A stretch of 64,000 nt of DNA from Stenotrophomonas tumulicola (GCF_014117215.1 NZ_JACGXS010000010.1:62001-126000), one strand, 5' to 3'. Counted from the stretch's first letter, positions 46,227 to 56,607 are shown. Notes: a model not told the origin generated them from the sequence alone. Made by a program: numbers and translations.

Positions 46227-46793
46227 CTACTTGCCGATCCAGCCATCCAGCAGGTCGGCGAATTCATCGGCATGTTCCTCTTCCTGCGCCAGGATTTCTT
46301 CCAGGATGCGCTTGGTCGTGGTGTCCTTGTCGCCGACGAAGTTGATCATCTCGCGGTAACTGTCGATGGCGATGCGCTCGGCAACCAGGTTCTCGCGGAC
46401 CATGTCGCGGAGGTCGCTGCCTTCCTTGTACTCGGCATGCGAGCGCGCGCTCAGCGTATCGGGATTGAAATCCGGTTCGCCGCCCAGCTGCACGATGCGT
46501 TCGGCCAGTTTGCCGGCATGCGCCTGCTCCTGCTGGGCATGTTCGAGGAACTCCGCCTTGACCGCATCGGCCAGCATGCCCTTGGCCATGAAGAAGTGGC
46601 GGTAGTAGCGCAGCACGCAGACATACTCGGTGGCCAGCGCGTCGTTGAGAAGGTGGATGACTGCCTTGCGGTCGGCACTGTAGCTGTCGGTGATCGCGCC
46701 GTCTTCGACGTTGCGACGGGCGTTTTCACGCAGCGTCTGGCGGTCGCTGATGCCGGCGGGATAGACCGGATGGTGCTTGGCTGGCTTTGACAT
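46227..46793 (-). CDS. Ferritin-like protein (bacterioferritin type)
   Basis: The protein is 188 aa, a four-helix ferritin-like protein with paired carboxylate/His motifs (ATEYVCVLRYYRHFF; EHAQQEQAHAGK; ENLVAERIAIDSYREM; QEEEHADEF). These would form a di-iron site. The closest type is bacterioferritin/Dps-like; the N-terminal 30-residue extension is unusual. It is transcribed in the same direction as the peroxiredoxin upstream, so the two form a possible oxidative-stress unit. Confidence 0.85.
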   Translation of the reverse strand: MSKPAKHHPVYPAGISDRQTLRENARRNVEDGAITDSYSADRKAVIHLLNDALATEYVCVLRYYRHFFMAKGMLADAVKAEFLEHAQQEQAHAGKLAERIVQLGGEPDFNPDTLSARSHAEYKEGSDLRDMVRENLVAERIAIDSYREMINFVGDKDTTTKRILEEILAQEEEHADEFADLLDGWIGK

Positions 46794-46844
46794 GGCTGGC
46801 CTGTTCTCCTGGTTGTGCCGGGCCTGGCCCGGCGTTCCGATGAA

Positions 46845-47327
46845 TCAGCCGGGCAAGTGCTCCAGCACCTGCTCGGCAGAAGAGATGTCGAATTTCCCGG
46901 GCGCTTCTATCCACGCTTCGCGGACGGTGCCGTCCTCCACGTACAGGGCGAAACGCCGGGAGCGCACCCCCATGCCTGACGTGCTGGCGTCCATCTCAAG
47001 GCCGAGCGCCCGGGTGAATTCCCCGTTGCCGTCGGACAGCATCAGCAGCCCGGCGGGAACGTGCTGGCTTTCGGCCCACGCCTTCATCACGAAGGGATCG
47101 TTCACGGCCATGCAGTACACCTCGATGCCGCGTTGCCGGAATGCGGCGAAGTGTTCGACGAAACCCGGCAGGTGGTGGGCCGAGCAGGTGGGTGTGAACG
47201 CGCCCGGCACTGCGAAAAGCACCACGTTGCGGCCTTCGAACAATGCGCGTGTATCCAGGGTTTCGATGCCATCACGGATGCGCTTGAGGGTGACTTCGGG
47301 AATCTGCTCGCCAACGGTGATGCTCAT
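46845..47327 (-). CDS. Peroxiredoxin, Prx5 type
   Basis: The enzyme is 160 aa. It reduces peroxides via the peroxidatic Cys in PGAFTPTCSAHHLPGF (Cys 48). The Prx5 pattern MAVNDPFVMKAWAE is present. AAGGAG precedes the ATG at 47327 at ideal distance, which decides against the in-frame ATG at 47360. The ferritin-like gene follows 51 bp downstream on the same strand. Confidence 0.94.
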   Translation of the reverse strand: MSITVGEQIPEVTLKRIRDGIETLDTRALFEGRNVVLFAVPGAFTPTCSAHHLPGFVEHFAAFRQRGIEVYCMAVNDPFVMKAWAESQHVPAGLLMLSDGNGEFTRALGLEMDASTSGMGVRSRRFALYVEDGTVREAWIEAPGKFDISSAEQVLEHLPG

Positions 47328-47575
47328 GGGGACTCCTTGCAGGCCTGTCAGGTTAGGCATGGCGGTGGGATGGCTGCGTCAAGGACTTGAGAACCTTGCG
47401 TGCACACCCATCTTGGCCGGACGGGCGGTGGAGGGTGGCAGCATGATGATGCGCTCCGGCACCGTGCGGGGCATTGCGCAGGATCAAGGCGTGGCGGCCG
47501 GGGCCCTCACCCGCCAGACGGTAGAATATGCGCCGGCCGGTCCCCGGCACCGGCGGATCATTTCGAGGTAGCAGC

Positions 47576-48472
47576 ATGGAATTCAAGGATTACTACGCCA
47601 CCCTGGGGGTGGAGCCCAGCGCGGGTGATGCGGAGATCAAGACCGCCTACCGGCGGCTGGCGCGCAAGTACCATCCGGACGTCAGCAAGGAGGCCGGCGC
47701 CGAAGACAAGTTCAAGGGCATCAACGAGGCATACGAAGCGCTGCGTGATCCGCAGAAGCGCGCGGCCTACGATCAGCTTCGCGCGCAGGGCTACCGGCCG
47801 GGCGAAGAGTTCAACGTGCCGCCGAATTACGCCGGCGGCGGTGGCTACGATTTCGAGGAAGTGTTCGGCGGCGGTGCCGGTGGCGGTGCGGGTTTCAGCG
47901 ATTTCTTCGAAAGCCTGTTCGCCCGCCAGCGTGGTGCCGGCCCTCGTGGGCCCGGTGCGGGTTTCAGCAGCGGTGGACACGCGCCCAATCGTGACACCCG
48001 GGCGAAGCTGTCGGTCCCCCTGGAGGCGGCCTACAACGGTGACTCGCTGCGCATCACGGTCAACGGCCGGCAACTGGACGTGCGCGTGCCCAAGGGTATC
48101 CGTCCTGGCCAGGTGATCCGCCTGGGAGGGCAGGGTACCGGCGGCGGCAACCTGCTGCTGGAAGTGGAATATGCAGCGCATCCGCAGTTCGAAGTGGATG
48201 GCCGCAACATCCTGTACACCCTGCAGGTGACGCCCTGGCAAGCGGCGCTGGGCACCAGCATCAGCGTGCCGACGCTGGGTGGCGCGGTGGAACTGAAGAT
48301 CCCGGCCGATTCGGATGCGGGGCGCAAGCTGCGCCTGCGTGGGCGGGGGCTGCCGGGGAATCCAGAGGGCGACCAGATCATCGAGCTGGAGATCATCGCG
48401 CCGAGCCCTGCCGATGACGTGCAGAAACAGGCTTACCGCGACCTGGCCAAGGCCTTCGGCGAAACGGTGTGA
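47576..48472 (+). CDS. DnaJ-class co-chaperone, CbpA type
   Basis: The protein is 298 aa. An N-terminal J-domain has HPD at residues 33-35. A Gly-rich linker (GGGAGGGAGFSDFF; GPRGPGAGF) and two C-terminal beta-domains with LRLRGRGLPG follow. There is no zinc-finger domain, so it is CbpA/DnaJ type II, a DnaK partner or curved-DNA-binding type. The ATG at 47576 has CGAGG upstream. It is divergent from the peroxiredoxin. Confidence 0.93.
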   Translation: MEFKDYYATLGVEPSAGDAEIKTAYRRLARKYHPDVSKEAGAEDKFKGINEAYEALRDPQKRAAYDQLRAQGYRPGEEFNVPPNYAGGGGYDFEEVFGGGAGGGAGFSDFFESLFARQRGAGPRGPGAGFSSGGHAPNRDTRAKLSVPLEAAYNGDSLRITVNGRQLDVRVPKGIRPGQVIRLGGQGTGGGNLLLEVEYAAHPQFEVDGRNILYTLQVTPWQAALGTSISVPTLGGAVELKIPADSDAGRKLRLRGRGLPGNPEGDQIIELEIIAPSPADDVQKQAYRDLAKAFGETV

Positions 48473-48520
48473 TGGCCGTTGTGCTGCGCACGGCTTGAAG
48501 CCAGGGCAACCGCCCCGCCT

Positions 48521-48600
48521 CGGTAGCGCCGAGCCATGGTCGGCGGGTTTGGGGGGAATGAAGCCTGATGGTTTCCGCCGAGCATGGCTCGGCGCTACCG
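48521..48600. repeat. Inverted pair of GTAG-type REPs
   Basis: CGGTAGCGCCGAGCC...GGCTCGGCGCTACCG is a symmetric dimer 48 bp after the co-chaperone gene. It separates convergent genes and can serve as a terminator for both. Confidence 0.85.
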
Positions 48601-48614
48601 CTTTTCGTTCGCGA

Positions 48615-48989
48615 TCATCCCGCCTGCCCGGCGAACACCCGCTCCAGCACCTCGGACAGCTCATCCTCCGAAAATGGCTTGGTGATGTAGGCCTTGGCAC
48701 CTTGGCGCATGCCCCACATCCGGTCGGTGTCCTGGTCCTTCGTGGTGACCAGGATGACCGGGATGTGCCGGGTGGTTTCGTCGCGCGCCAGCGTGCGCGT
48801 GGCCTGGAAACCGTTGAGGTTGGGCATCACCACGTCCATCAGCACCAGGTCGGGCAATTGGGCGCGTGCTGCTTCCACCCCGGCCGCTCCATCGGTGGCG
48901 GTCAGGATCTGGTGGCCCAGCTTCTCGACGATGCGCTGTATCCCCAACAGCTGCGACGGTGAGTCGTCGACGATCAGGATGCGTGCCAT
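48615..48989 (-). CDS. Single-domain response regulator, PilH-like
   Basis: The protein is 124 aa, a stand-alone CheY receiver. The acidic pocket is DD (8-9), the phospho-acceptor is D52 and the signalling lysine K104 is in TKPFSED. The text MARILIVDDSPSQ...VMPNLNGFQATR...VTTKDQDTDRMWGMRQGAKAY closely follows PilH, the twitching-motility regulator of the Pil-Chp pathway. No pilG, pilI, pilJ or chpA lies beside it here, so the assignment to that pathway is by likeness only. Confidence 0.85.
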   Translation of the reverse strand: MARILIVDDSPSQLLGIQRIVEKLGHQILTATDGAAGVEAARAQLPDLVLMDVVMPNLNGFQATRTLARDETTRHIPVILVTTKDQDTDRMWGMRQGAKAYITKPFSEDELSEVLERVFAGQAG

Positions 48990-49078
48990 GTTGTTCCCCG
49001 GATGATGCTCGCAGTGTAGTGCGCGGCTCGGTCCGGGGTGAAGCGCGGGCGGCACCGTCCGTCGCCCGCCTGCCACGT

Positions 49079-50074
49079 TCAGTCGATCCGTACGACGGTT
49101 CGCCCGTGTGAACCGCCGGCAAGCATGCCCTCGAAGACCAGGGGCAGGTCGGCAAGGGTGATTTCGCGCGTGCAGATCCTGTCCAGGTGTGCCGGCTTCC
49201 ATGCATCGCCCAGCCGCTCCCATACCTGTTCGCGCAGATCGCGCGGCGCATTGGCCGAAGACACCCCCAGCAGCGAAACGCCACGCAGGATGAACGGCAT
49301 CACGGTCATTTCCAGCGAGGGTTCGGCAGCCAGCCCGGCACTGACCACGCTGCCATAGGGCACGGTCTGTGCCAGCAGGCTGGCCAGCATGGGGCCGCCG
49401 GCGTTGTCCAGGCCACCGCCGAACCGTGCCGACTGCAACGGGCCGGTGTCTGCGAGTGCCTGCCGCGGCAGGACCTCCGCCGCCCCGATCGAGCGCAGCC
49501 AGTCAGCCTGCTCCGCCTTGCCGCTGATGGCATGCACGTCGTAGCCAGCCCGGCTGAAGATGTCCACCGCCAGGCTGCCCACGCCGCCGCTGGCGCCGGT
49601 CACCGCCAGGGGGCCGTGTGCGGGGGCAAGCCGGTTGTCCTGCAGGCGCAGCAGGGCCAGTGCAGCGGTAAAGCCGGCAGTGCCCAGGACCATCGCTTCG
49701 CGCGCGGTCAAACCGGCAGGCTGGGCGATCACCGCGCTGGATTCCAACCGCACATACTGGCTGTAGCCGCCATCGCGGGTTTCGCTGAGGCCACAGCCGG
49801 TAGCCAGCACCGCATCGCCCTCGCGCCATGCCGGGTCGGTGGAAGCCACCACGGTCCCGGCCACGTCGATGCCGCCCACCAGCGGGAACCTGCGCAGGAT
49901 GCGGCCCTTGCCGGTCCCCGCCAGCGCGTCCTTGTAGTTCACCGAAGACCATTGCGCGCGCACCAGCACCTGGCCGGCGGCCAGGTCGTCCAGCCGCAGC
50001 TGCTCCAGGCCGCCATGGTGGCCCTGGTCGTCCTTGTGGATGCGGAAGGCCGTGAAAGTCTCCGGAAAGGCCAT
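49079..50074 (-). CDS. MDR oxidoreductase, acrylyl-CoA reductase type (YhdH/AcuI)
   Basis: The enzyme is 331 aa, a zinc-free medium-chain dehydrogenase. It has SSVNYKDALAGTGKGRILRRFPLVGGIDVAG near the N-terminus and the NADPH fold VTGASGGVGSLAVDI. YhdH/AcuI enzymes reduce acrylyl-CoA to propionyl-CoA. That is interesting because the genome has an active-looking methylcitrate operon. The start at ATG 50074 matches the family; the frame runs 53 codons upstream without support. Confidence 0.9.
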   Translation of the reverse strand: MAFPETFTAFRIHKDDQGHHGGLEQLRLDDLAAGQVLVRAQWSSVNYKDALAGTGKGRILRRFPLVGGIDVAGTVVASTDPAWREGDAVLATGCGLSETRDGGYSQYVRLESSAVIAQPAGLTAREAMVLGTAGFTAALALLRLQDNRLAPAHGPLAVTGASGGVGSLAVDIFSRAGYDVHAISGKAEQADWLRSIGAAEVLPRQALADTGPLQSARFGGGLDNAGGPMLASLLAQTVPYGSVVSAGLAAEPSLEMTVMPFILRGVSLLGVSSANAPRDLREQVWERLGDAWKPAHLDRICTREITLADLPLVFEGMLAGGSHGRTVVRID

Positions 50075-50217
50075 TGAAACGCTCGCTGACGAAGGAATCG
50101 TCACCTTACCCCCTTCCAATCCTGCTGGTCTGCCCCATCTTGTAGAATCACCCAACCGGTATATGGCTGGTGTCACGGGAACGGCCCGTGACGCGGCCCA
50201 ATTGAGATGGAGCGTGC

Positions 50218-51351
50218 ATGGCCTGGAATACACCCGGCGGCAACAGGGGCGGACAAGGTCCCGACGAGAACCGACGGGGGCCCTCCAAGCCCCGCGGCGG
50301 CGGATTTGGTGGTGGCTGGGGCGGTTTCCCCGGTCCGTTGAAGGACATGTTGGACGGAGGCATTGTTCGTTGGATCGCCGTGGCGGCGGTGCTGCTGTTG
50401 TTGTTTTCCAGCTTCCAGCTGATCGGTGAGCAGCAGCGGGGCGTGGTACTGCGCTTCGGCCAGTTCTCGCGGATCCTGCAGCCCGGCCCGAACTTCAAGC
50501 TGCCCTGGCCGATCGAGTCGGTGACCAAGGTCAACGCCACCGAGATCAAGACCTTCTCGATCCAGGTCCCGGTGCTGACCCGCGACGAGAACATCGTCAA
50601 TGTCTCGCTCAACGTGCAGTACCGCATCGACGACCCGCGCCTGTTCCTGTTCGGCACCTTCGATGCCAACCAGGTGCTGGAGCAGTCGTCGCAGAGTGCG
50701 GTGCGCGAGGAAGTGGGACGTGCCGACCTGAACTCGGTGCTCAACAACCGTGGTCCGCTGGCAACGGCCGCCGAGACCCGCCTGCAGACCCTGCTGGCGG
50801 CCTACCGCACCGGCGTCACCGTCACCGGGCTCACCCTGCCCGATGCGCGTCCGCCGGAAGAGGTCAAGCCCGCGTTCGACGAGGTCAACGGCGCGCAGCA
50901 GGTCAAGGAGCGCCTGATCAACGAAGCGCAGGCCTATGCGGCCAAGGTGGTCCCGGAAGCCCGTGGCCAGTCCGCGCGCACCCGTACCACGGCCGAAGGC
51001 TACAAGGCGGCGGTGGTTTCCCGCGCAGAGGGTGATGCCCAGCGCTTCACGTTGCTGCAGGAGCAGTACAGGAACTCGCCGGAAGTGACCCGCAAGCGCC
51101 TGTGGCTGGAAACGGTGGAGCAGGTGCTGTCGGAGAACCGCAAGATCATCGGCGGCGATGGTCGCCAGCTGCTGTACGTGCCCGTTCCGGGCGATTCGCG
51201 GGTGGGGGGGGCAGCGCAGTTGCCGCTCTCCAACCCGGATGTCGTGCTGCCTGCCGTCACTGGCAGTGCAGCCCCCGCCCCGCGTGATGCAGGTCGGCCG
51301 GTTGGCCGCCCGACGGGACGACCGAGCGGCCGTGAGGAGGGCAGCCAATGA
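50218..51351 (+). CDS. hflK: HflK, FtsH protease modulator
   Basis: The protein is 377 aa. A Gly/Pro-rich cytoplasmic N-terminus precedes one membrane segment (WIAVAAVLLLLFSSFQLI). A band-7/SPFH domain (QQRGVVLRFGQFSRI) and a helical tail follow. With HflC it forms a large inner-membrane cage around FtsH and modulates its protease activity. ATGGAG lies before the ATG. hflC overlaps by 4 bp. Confidence 0.96.
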   Translation: MAWNTPGGNRGGQGPDENRRGPSKPRGGGFGGGWGGFPGPLKDMLDGGIVRWIAVAAVLLLLFSSFQLIGEQQRGVVLRFGQFSRILQPGPNFKLPWPIESVTKVNATEIKTFSIQVPVLTRDENIVNVSLNVQYRIDDPRLFLFGTFDANQVLEQSSQSAVREEVGRADLNSVLNNRGPLATAAETRLQTLLAAYRTGVTVTGLTLPDARPPEEVKPAFDEVNGAQQVKERLINEAQAYAAKVVPEARGQSARTRTTAEGYKAAVVSRAEGDAQRFTLLQEQYRNSPEVTRKRLWLETVEQVLSENRKIIGGDGRQLLYVPVPGDSRVGGAAQLPLSNPDVVLPAVTGSAAPAPRDAGRPVGRPTGRPSGREEGSQ

Positions 51352-52211
51352 GAAATTCCCTGTGGATCGGCCTGGTGGTCGTGATCCTGTTCGGCCTGCT
51401 CGGCTCCGTGTACGTGGTCCGCGAAGACCAGACCGGCATGGTGCTGAACCTGGGCAAGGTGGTGCGCGCGGACATCAAGCCGGGCCTGCACTTCAAACTG
51501 CCGCTGGTGGAGTCGGTGCGGGTGTTCGATCGCCGCTTCCAGGTGCTTGATACCGCACCGGCGCGCTATTTCACCGCCGAACAGAAGGACGTCAGCGTCG
51601 ACTTCTTCGCCATCGGCTACATCTCCGACGTCCGCGGATACTTCCGCGCCACCGGTGGCGATCCGCGCGTGGCCAATGCCCGCCTGGCGCCGATCATCAC
51701 CGACTCGCTGCGCAACCAGATCAACTCGCGTTCGCTCACCCAGCTGGTGTCCGGTGACCGCAGCGAACTGATCGCCGACCAGCTGACCGGCATCAATGAA
51801 GCGGTGCAGGGCCTGGGCATGCAGATCATCGACCTGCGCATCAAGCAGATCGACCTGCCGACCGACAGCCAGGTGATCAACGACGTGTACGAGCGCATGC
51901 GCGCGCAACGCAAGCAGGAAGCGGCCAAGCTGCGTGCGGAGGGCGAGGAACAATCGCTCACAATCCGTGCCCAGGCCGATCGTGAGGCGACGGTGCTGGT
52001 GGCAGAGGCCGAACGTGACGCGCAGCGGCTGCGAGGCGAGGGCGATGCGGAGGCGACCAGCATCTACGGTCGCGCCGGTTCGACCGACCCGTCGTTCTAC
52101 GCCTTCACCCGTAGCCTTGAGGCCTATCGGAATTCGTTGACCGATGGCAACGGCGTGATCGTGCTGGACAAGAATGATCCGTTCCTGCAGTACATGAAGA
52201 ACGACCGCTGA
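51348..52211 (+). CDS. hflC: HflC, FtsH protease modulator
   Basis: The protein is 287 aa. An N-terminal anchor (LWIGLVVVILFGLLGSVYVV) is followed by the SPFH domain (EDQTGMVLNLGKVVRADIKPGLHFKLP) and a long coiled coil. It is translated by ATGA overlap with hflK and ends at a strong hairpin. It is the partner of HflK in the FtsH-associated membrane complex. Confidence 0.96.
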   Translation: MRNSLWIGLVVVILFGLLGSVYVVREDQTGMVLNLGKVVRADIKPGLHFKLPLVESVRVFDRRFQVLDTAPARYFTAEQKDVSVDFFAIGYISDVRGYFRATGGDPRVANARLAPIITDSLRNQINSRSLTQLVSGDRSELIADQLTGINEAVQGLGMQIIDLRIKQIDLPTDSQVINDVYERMRAQRKQEAAKLRAEGEEQSLTIRAQADREATVLVAEAERDAQRLRGEGDAEATSIYGRAGSTDPSFYAFTRSLEAYRNSLTDGNGVIVLDKNDPFLQYMKNDR

Positions 52212-52231
52212 GGTCGTCGCTTCGCTTCCTA

Positions 52232-52260
52232 CACGGGGCCCGGCATGTCCGGGCCCCGTG
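52232..52260 (+). terminator. Hairpin after hflC
   Basis: The 12-bp perfect arms CACGGGGCCCGG / CCGGGCCCCGTG are followed by CTTTTCG. The downstream DUF2065 gene starts 20 bp later, so termination is probably partial. Confidence 0.7.
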
Positions 52261-52279
52261 CTTTTCGTGGAGTATTTCG

Positions 52280-52465
52280 ATGAAAGACCTGTTCGCCGCC
52301 CTGTGCCTGGTGGCCGTGCTGGAAGGCCTGTTGTTGTTCGCTGCGCCGCTGGCGTGGAAGCGCATGGCCGAGCGGTTGCTGGACCTGCCAGGGCCGGCGC
52401 TGCGTAGTTTTGGCGGCGTGGTGCTGCTGGCCGGGCTCAGTTTGTTGTGGTGGGCGCGGCACTAA
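52280..52465 (+). CDS. DUF2065 family small membrane protein
   Basis: The protein is 61 aa with two hydrophobic segments (LFAALCLVAVLEGLLLFAAPLAW; SFGGVVLLAGLSLLWW), the length and pattern of DUF2065. Members sit between hflC and purA in many gammaproteobacteria; their function is unknown. A GGAG site precedes the ATG. Confidence 0.9.
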   Translation: MKDLFAALCLVAVLEGLLLFAAPLAWKRMAERLLDLPGPALRSFGGVVLLAGLSLLWWARH

Positions 52466-52568
52466 GCCTGGCGGTGGCATTGCAGGAATCGCTCGTTGTC
52501 GGGTTCAGCACTTAAAGTGGCGGGACGACTGGCCTAGTGTCCAGGCTCCGTGGTGTGGAGCAACGACG

Positions 52569-54794
52569 ATGCCGCTAGCATCCAGTGATGTTCGCCGCAG
52601 CCAGGGCAACAACGAGGTCCGCCAGGCGCAGCGCAGGGGTCCGGTATCCGGCAGCAACCGGCAGGCTCCGCGCCCGCTGCCGGGCATCCGATACGTTGGC
52701 AACCGGCCATGGGATACGCGGACCGTACTGACGGCATGCACCGCCCTGTTGCTTGCCGGCGAGCAGTTCGCCAGTACCGCTGCGCGGATATCTGCCAACG
52801 CATCGGCCTCGCTCCCCGCATCACGCACGCCGTTCGGGCCTGCTGGCCTGCGCGCGATTACCGACGCCCGGCAGTTGCGCGCGCTGCCGTCTCCTGCCGA
52901 TGGGCTCGGCACCGCCCGCGCGTTCCCCGCCGGACTGCTCTCAGGGTTCCGCCAGCCCTTGGCTGAACTGGCGGAAGAGGAAACGCTGGCTGTCGCGGAA
53001 GAAAGCATGGGCGGGGGCAGCTCACTGCTCTGGCAGGGAATCGCGGCGTGGCTCGCCAGCCCCTGCACGGACTTCGATCAGTACGTCAACGGCTTCTGGA
53101 AGCTGCAGCATCCCGCCAGCAGCGAAATGCCCAGCTTCTTTGGTGACGCAAGACGTGCGGTTGCTGCAGGCCTGGAAGACCGGCTTTCCCGCGCGTCCCT
53201 CCAGGCAGTGGGCGCCGAGGGTGCCATCGCCCGCATCCGGGCCAATGCCCTGTCCGGTTCCGGCCCGCAATGGGCGTCCTTCGTGCCGCGACTGGATGCG
53301 ATCAATGCACTGTCGAACCGGGCCGACGTGGAACGGCATATCTGCACAGGCATGGCCCAGGGGCGGGAATCGGTGCTCGGGCTGGAACGCTACTTCCATG
53401 CCGGGGTGATGGTGGCCGATATCGCCCTGCGGCCAGAGGAGCAGCGCGGGATCTACCGGCAGCCTGCCACCCACCCGGATGTCGTGGCCTACCTGGAGCG
53501 GATCGCCGGTCTGCTGGCCAGGACCGGCATGACCGAAGGCGAAGCCGTGGTTGCTGCGCGGACCGTGCTGGACATGGAGAAAGTGCTGGCACAGGCGCCA
53601 GACCATCTGGGCGCCTACACGCAGGCCGAGGCCGATGCGGCCCTTCCAGGATTCCCCTGGGCAGCGGCGTGGCAGGCGCTGGGGTTGGATCCGGCCATCC
53701 CGTTGCACACCAGCATCGAGGCGTGCAGGAAGGTGCGGGAACTGCTGTCGACCCGGTCGATGGACGACTGGAAGATGTTCCTGCGCTTCCAGCAGGCGCT
53801 TCGGGTGGCGCCATACCTGGATGGCAGGATCGATCCGGACATGTTCCTGCCCTGGCTGGAATCGACCCGCGGCGGCGCCCTGGCTTTGAGTGCCTGGTAC
53901 GGCGACGGGGCAGATCCCGCGCTGGCGCAGCGTGCAACGCAGATCTTCGACCAGGTCAGGGAGGTGTTCCGCAACGATGTCGCCGAGTCCTCGTTGCCGG
54001 CCGCGGACAAGGCCGTGCTGGAGTCGGTACTGGACGCAGCGATCGTGTCGGTGGCCTATCGCGGCAGTGGAAGCGACTGGAGCCGCCTGCAGGCTTCGGA
54101 TCATTTGCTGGACAGCCTGCAGGCACTGGCCACAATGGAGGTGCGCGAGATCGTCGCCATCATCGGCAATGACCGGTCCGCCGCCGCCGCGCCCCTGGCC
54201 CATTGGATCGCCCTGGAAACGCACGTGATCGACCGCCAGGTACGCGTGTCGCCGGCGATGTTGGCCACCCTTGCCGCAGCATCCGGTCAATCTCCAGAAG
54301 CGGAATGGGGCATGCTTGGCGCGCTGCTGGGCCATGAGCTGGCGCACCTGCTGGCTGACGAACCCGGACTCAGCCAACAGGGTGAGGCGTTGCTGGAGCA
54401 GGAAGACGCCGCCATCCAGCAGCGCATTGACGATCTGTGGATCGGGCAGGCACACCTTGACGCGCCGCGGGTGCTGGAAGAGGCCGCCTGCGATCTTCGC
54501 GGCCTCAGTGCCGCACAGCGTGCCGGCGAGGCCGAGGCGGAGCTTGCCGGGCGCCGCTTCGACCCCCCGCGGTTCTTCATGGCCGCCGCCAGCCTGCACG
54601 CCGCCAACCCGACCCGTGCGCAGCTGGAACGGCAGGCGGGTGAGGATCCGCATCCGCCGGGGCCCTTCCGCGCGGAGCTGGCGCGCCAGCTGCAAGGGTT
54701 CGATCAGGCATTCGGCTGTATGCCGCGACCCACCGCGCCATTTGCCCGCATCCTGCCGCGTGCCCCCCAGCCTGCTTCTTCGAACCCGGGCTGA
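52569..54794 (+). CDS. Divergent M13-type (neprilysin-like) zinc metallopeptidase
   Basis: The protein is 741 aa. Several landmarks of M13 peptidases are readable: DFDQYVNGFW at 168-177 (family start DFyqYvNGkW), and the zinc motif HELAH at 589-593. A third-ligand motif E638-A-A-C-D642 is followed by LRGLSAA. The C-terminal DPHPPGPFR (693-701) and AFGCMP (714-719) also match. The usual substrate-binding NAYY segment ahead of the zinc motif is replaced by VIDRQV. The first 165 residues are not M13-like: a basic, polar stretch, a short hydrophobic run (VLTACTALLLAG, 53-64), then Ala/Ser-rich sequence. Export is therefore unclear. GGAG lies 8 nt before the ATG. It lies inside an otherwise conserved gene block. 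Confidence 0.75.
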   Translation: MPLASSDVRRSQGNNEVRQAQRRGPVSGSNRQAPRPLPGIRYVGNRPWDTRTVLTACTALLLAGEQFASTAARISANASASLPASRTPFGPAGLRAITDARQLRALPSPADGLGTARAFPAGLLSGFRQPLAELAEEETLAVAEESMGGGSSLLWQGIAAWLASPCTDFDQYVNGFWKLQHPASSEMPSFFGDARRAVAAGLEDRLSRASLQAVGAEGAIARIRANALSGSGPQWASFVPRLDAINALSNRADVERHICTGMAQGRESVLGLERYFHAGVMVADIALRPEEQRGIYRQPATHPDVVAYLERIAGLLARTGMTEGEAVVAARTVLDMEKVLAQAPDHLGAYTQAEADAALPGFPWAAAWQALGLDPAIPLHTSIEACRKVRELLSTRSMDDWKMFLRFQQALRVAPYLDGRIDPDMFLPWLESTRGGALALSAWYGDGADPALAQRATQIFDQVREVFRNDVAESSLPAADKAVLESVLDAAIVSVAYRGSGSDWSRLQASDHLLDSLQALATMEVREIVAIIGNDRSAAAAPLAHWIALETHVIDRQVRVSPAMLATLAAASGQSPEAEWGMLGALLGHELAHLLADEPGLSQQGEALLEQEDAAIQQRIDDLWIGQAHLDAPRVLEEAACDLRGLSAAQRAGEAEAELAGRRFDPPRFFMAAASLHAANPTRAQLERQAGEDPHPPGPFRAELARQLQGFDQAFGCMPRPTAPFARILPRAPQPASSNPG

Positions 54795-54840
54795 CGGAAC
54801 ACGCCAGCGGGGTGGCAGCGGCCACCTGAAACCCGGATAA

Positions 54841-56292
<1,452 letters not shown>

Positions 56293-56298
56293 TCAGGA

Positions 56299-56326
56299 AG
56301 AGGCCCCGCGAAAGCGGGGCCTCTTT
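56299..56326 (+). terminator. Intrinsic terminator after purA
   Basis: The 11-bp stem AGAGGCCCCGC / GCGGGGCCTCT has a GAAA loop and a short T-run. Confidence 0.88.
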
Positions 56327-56330
56327 GTGT

Positions 56331-56607
56331 GGTAGAGCGGGTCCATGACCCGCTGCTTTTGCCCGTGTGACGGGCATGGCCCGTCACTACCTGGCGCTGG
56401 CCGCTCGAACATCCGGGCGGAACATGCTGATGATCGGTGGTAGAGCGGGTCCATGACCCGCTGCTTTTGCCTATGTGACGGGCATGGCCCGTCACTACCT
56501 GGCGCTGGCCGCTCGAACATCCGGGCGGAGCATGCTGATGATCGGTGGTAGAGCGGGTCCATGACCCGCTGCTTTTGCTTGTGTGACGGGCATGGCCCGT
56601 CATTACC
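56331..56607. repeat. 108-bp tandem repeat built from REP palindromes (2.6 copies)
   Basis: The units start at 56331, 56439 and 56547. Each begins GGTAGAGCGGGTCCATGACC, a REP stem-loop, and then has a second stem-loop GTGACGGGCATGGCCCGTCAC. A 47-bp linker (CTGGCGCTGGCCGCTCGAAC...) joins one unit to the next. The third unit stops after the second palindrome. Copies differ at only a few positions, so the duplication is recent or kept uniform. Because 108 is a multiple of three, an open frame runs through; it is not a gene. Confidence 0.92.

Noticed and set aside
56331..56607. Possible CRISPR array
   Set aside because: The 108-bp units are contiguous and almost identical throughout. There are no short repeats with unique spacers, and no cas gene is near. 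The unit is a pair of REP palindromes.
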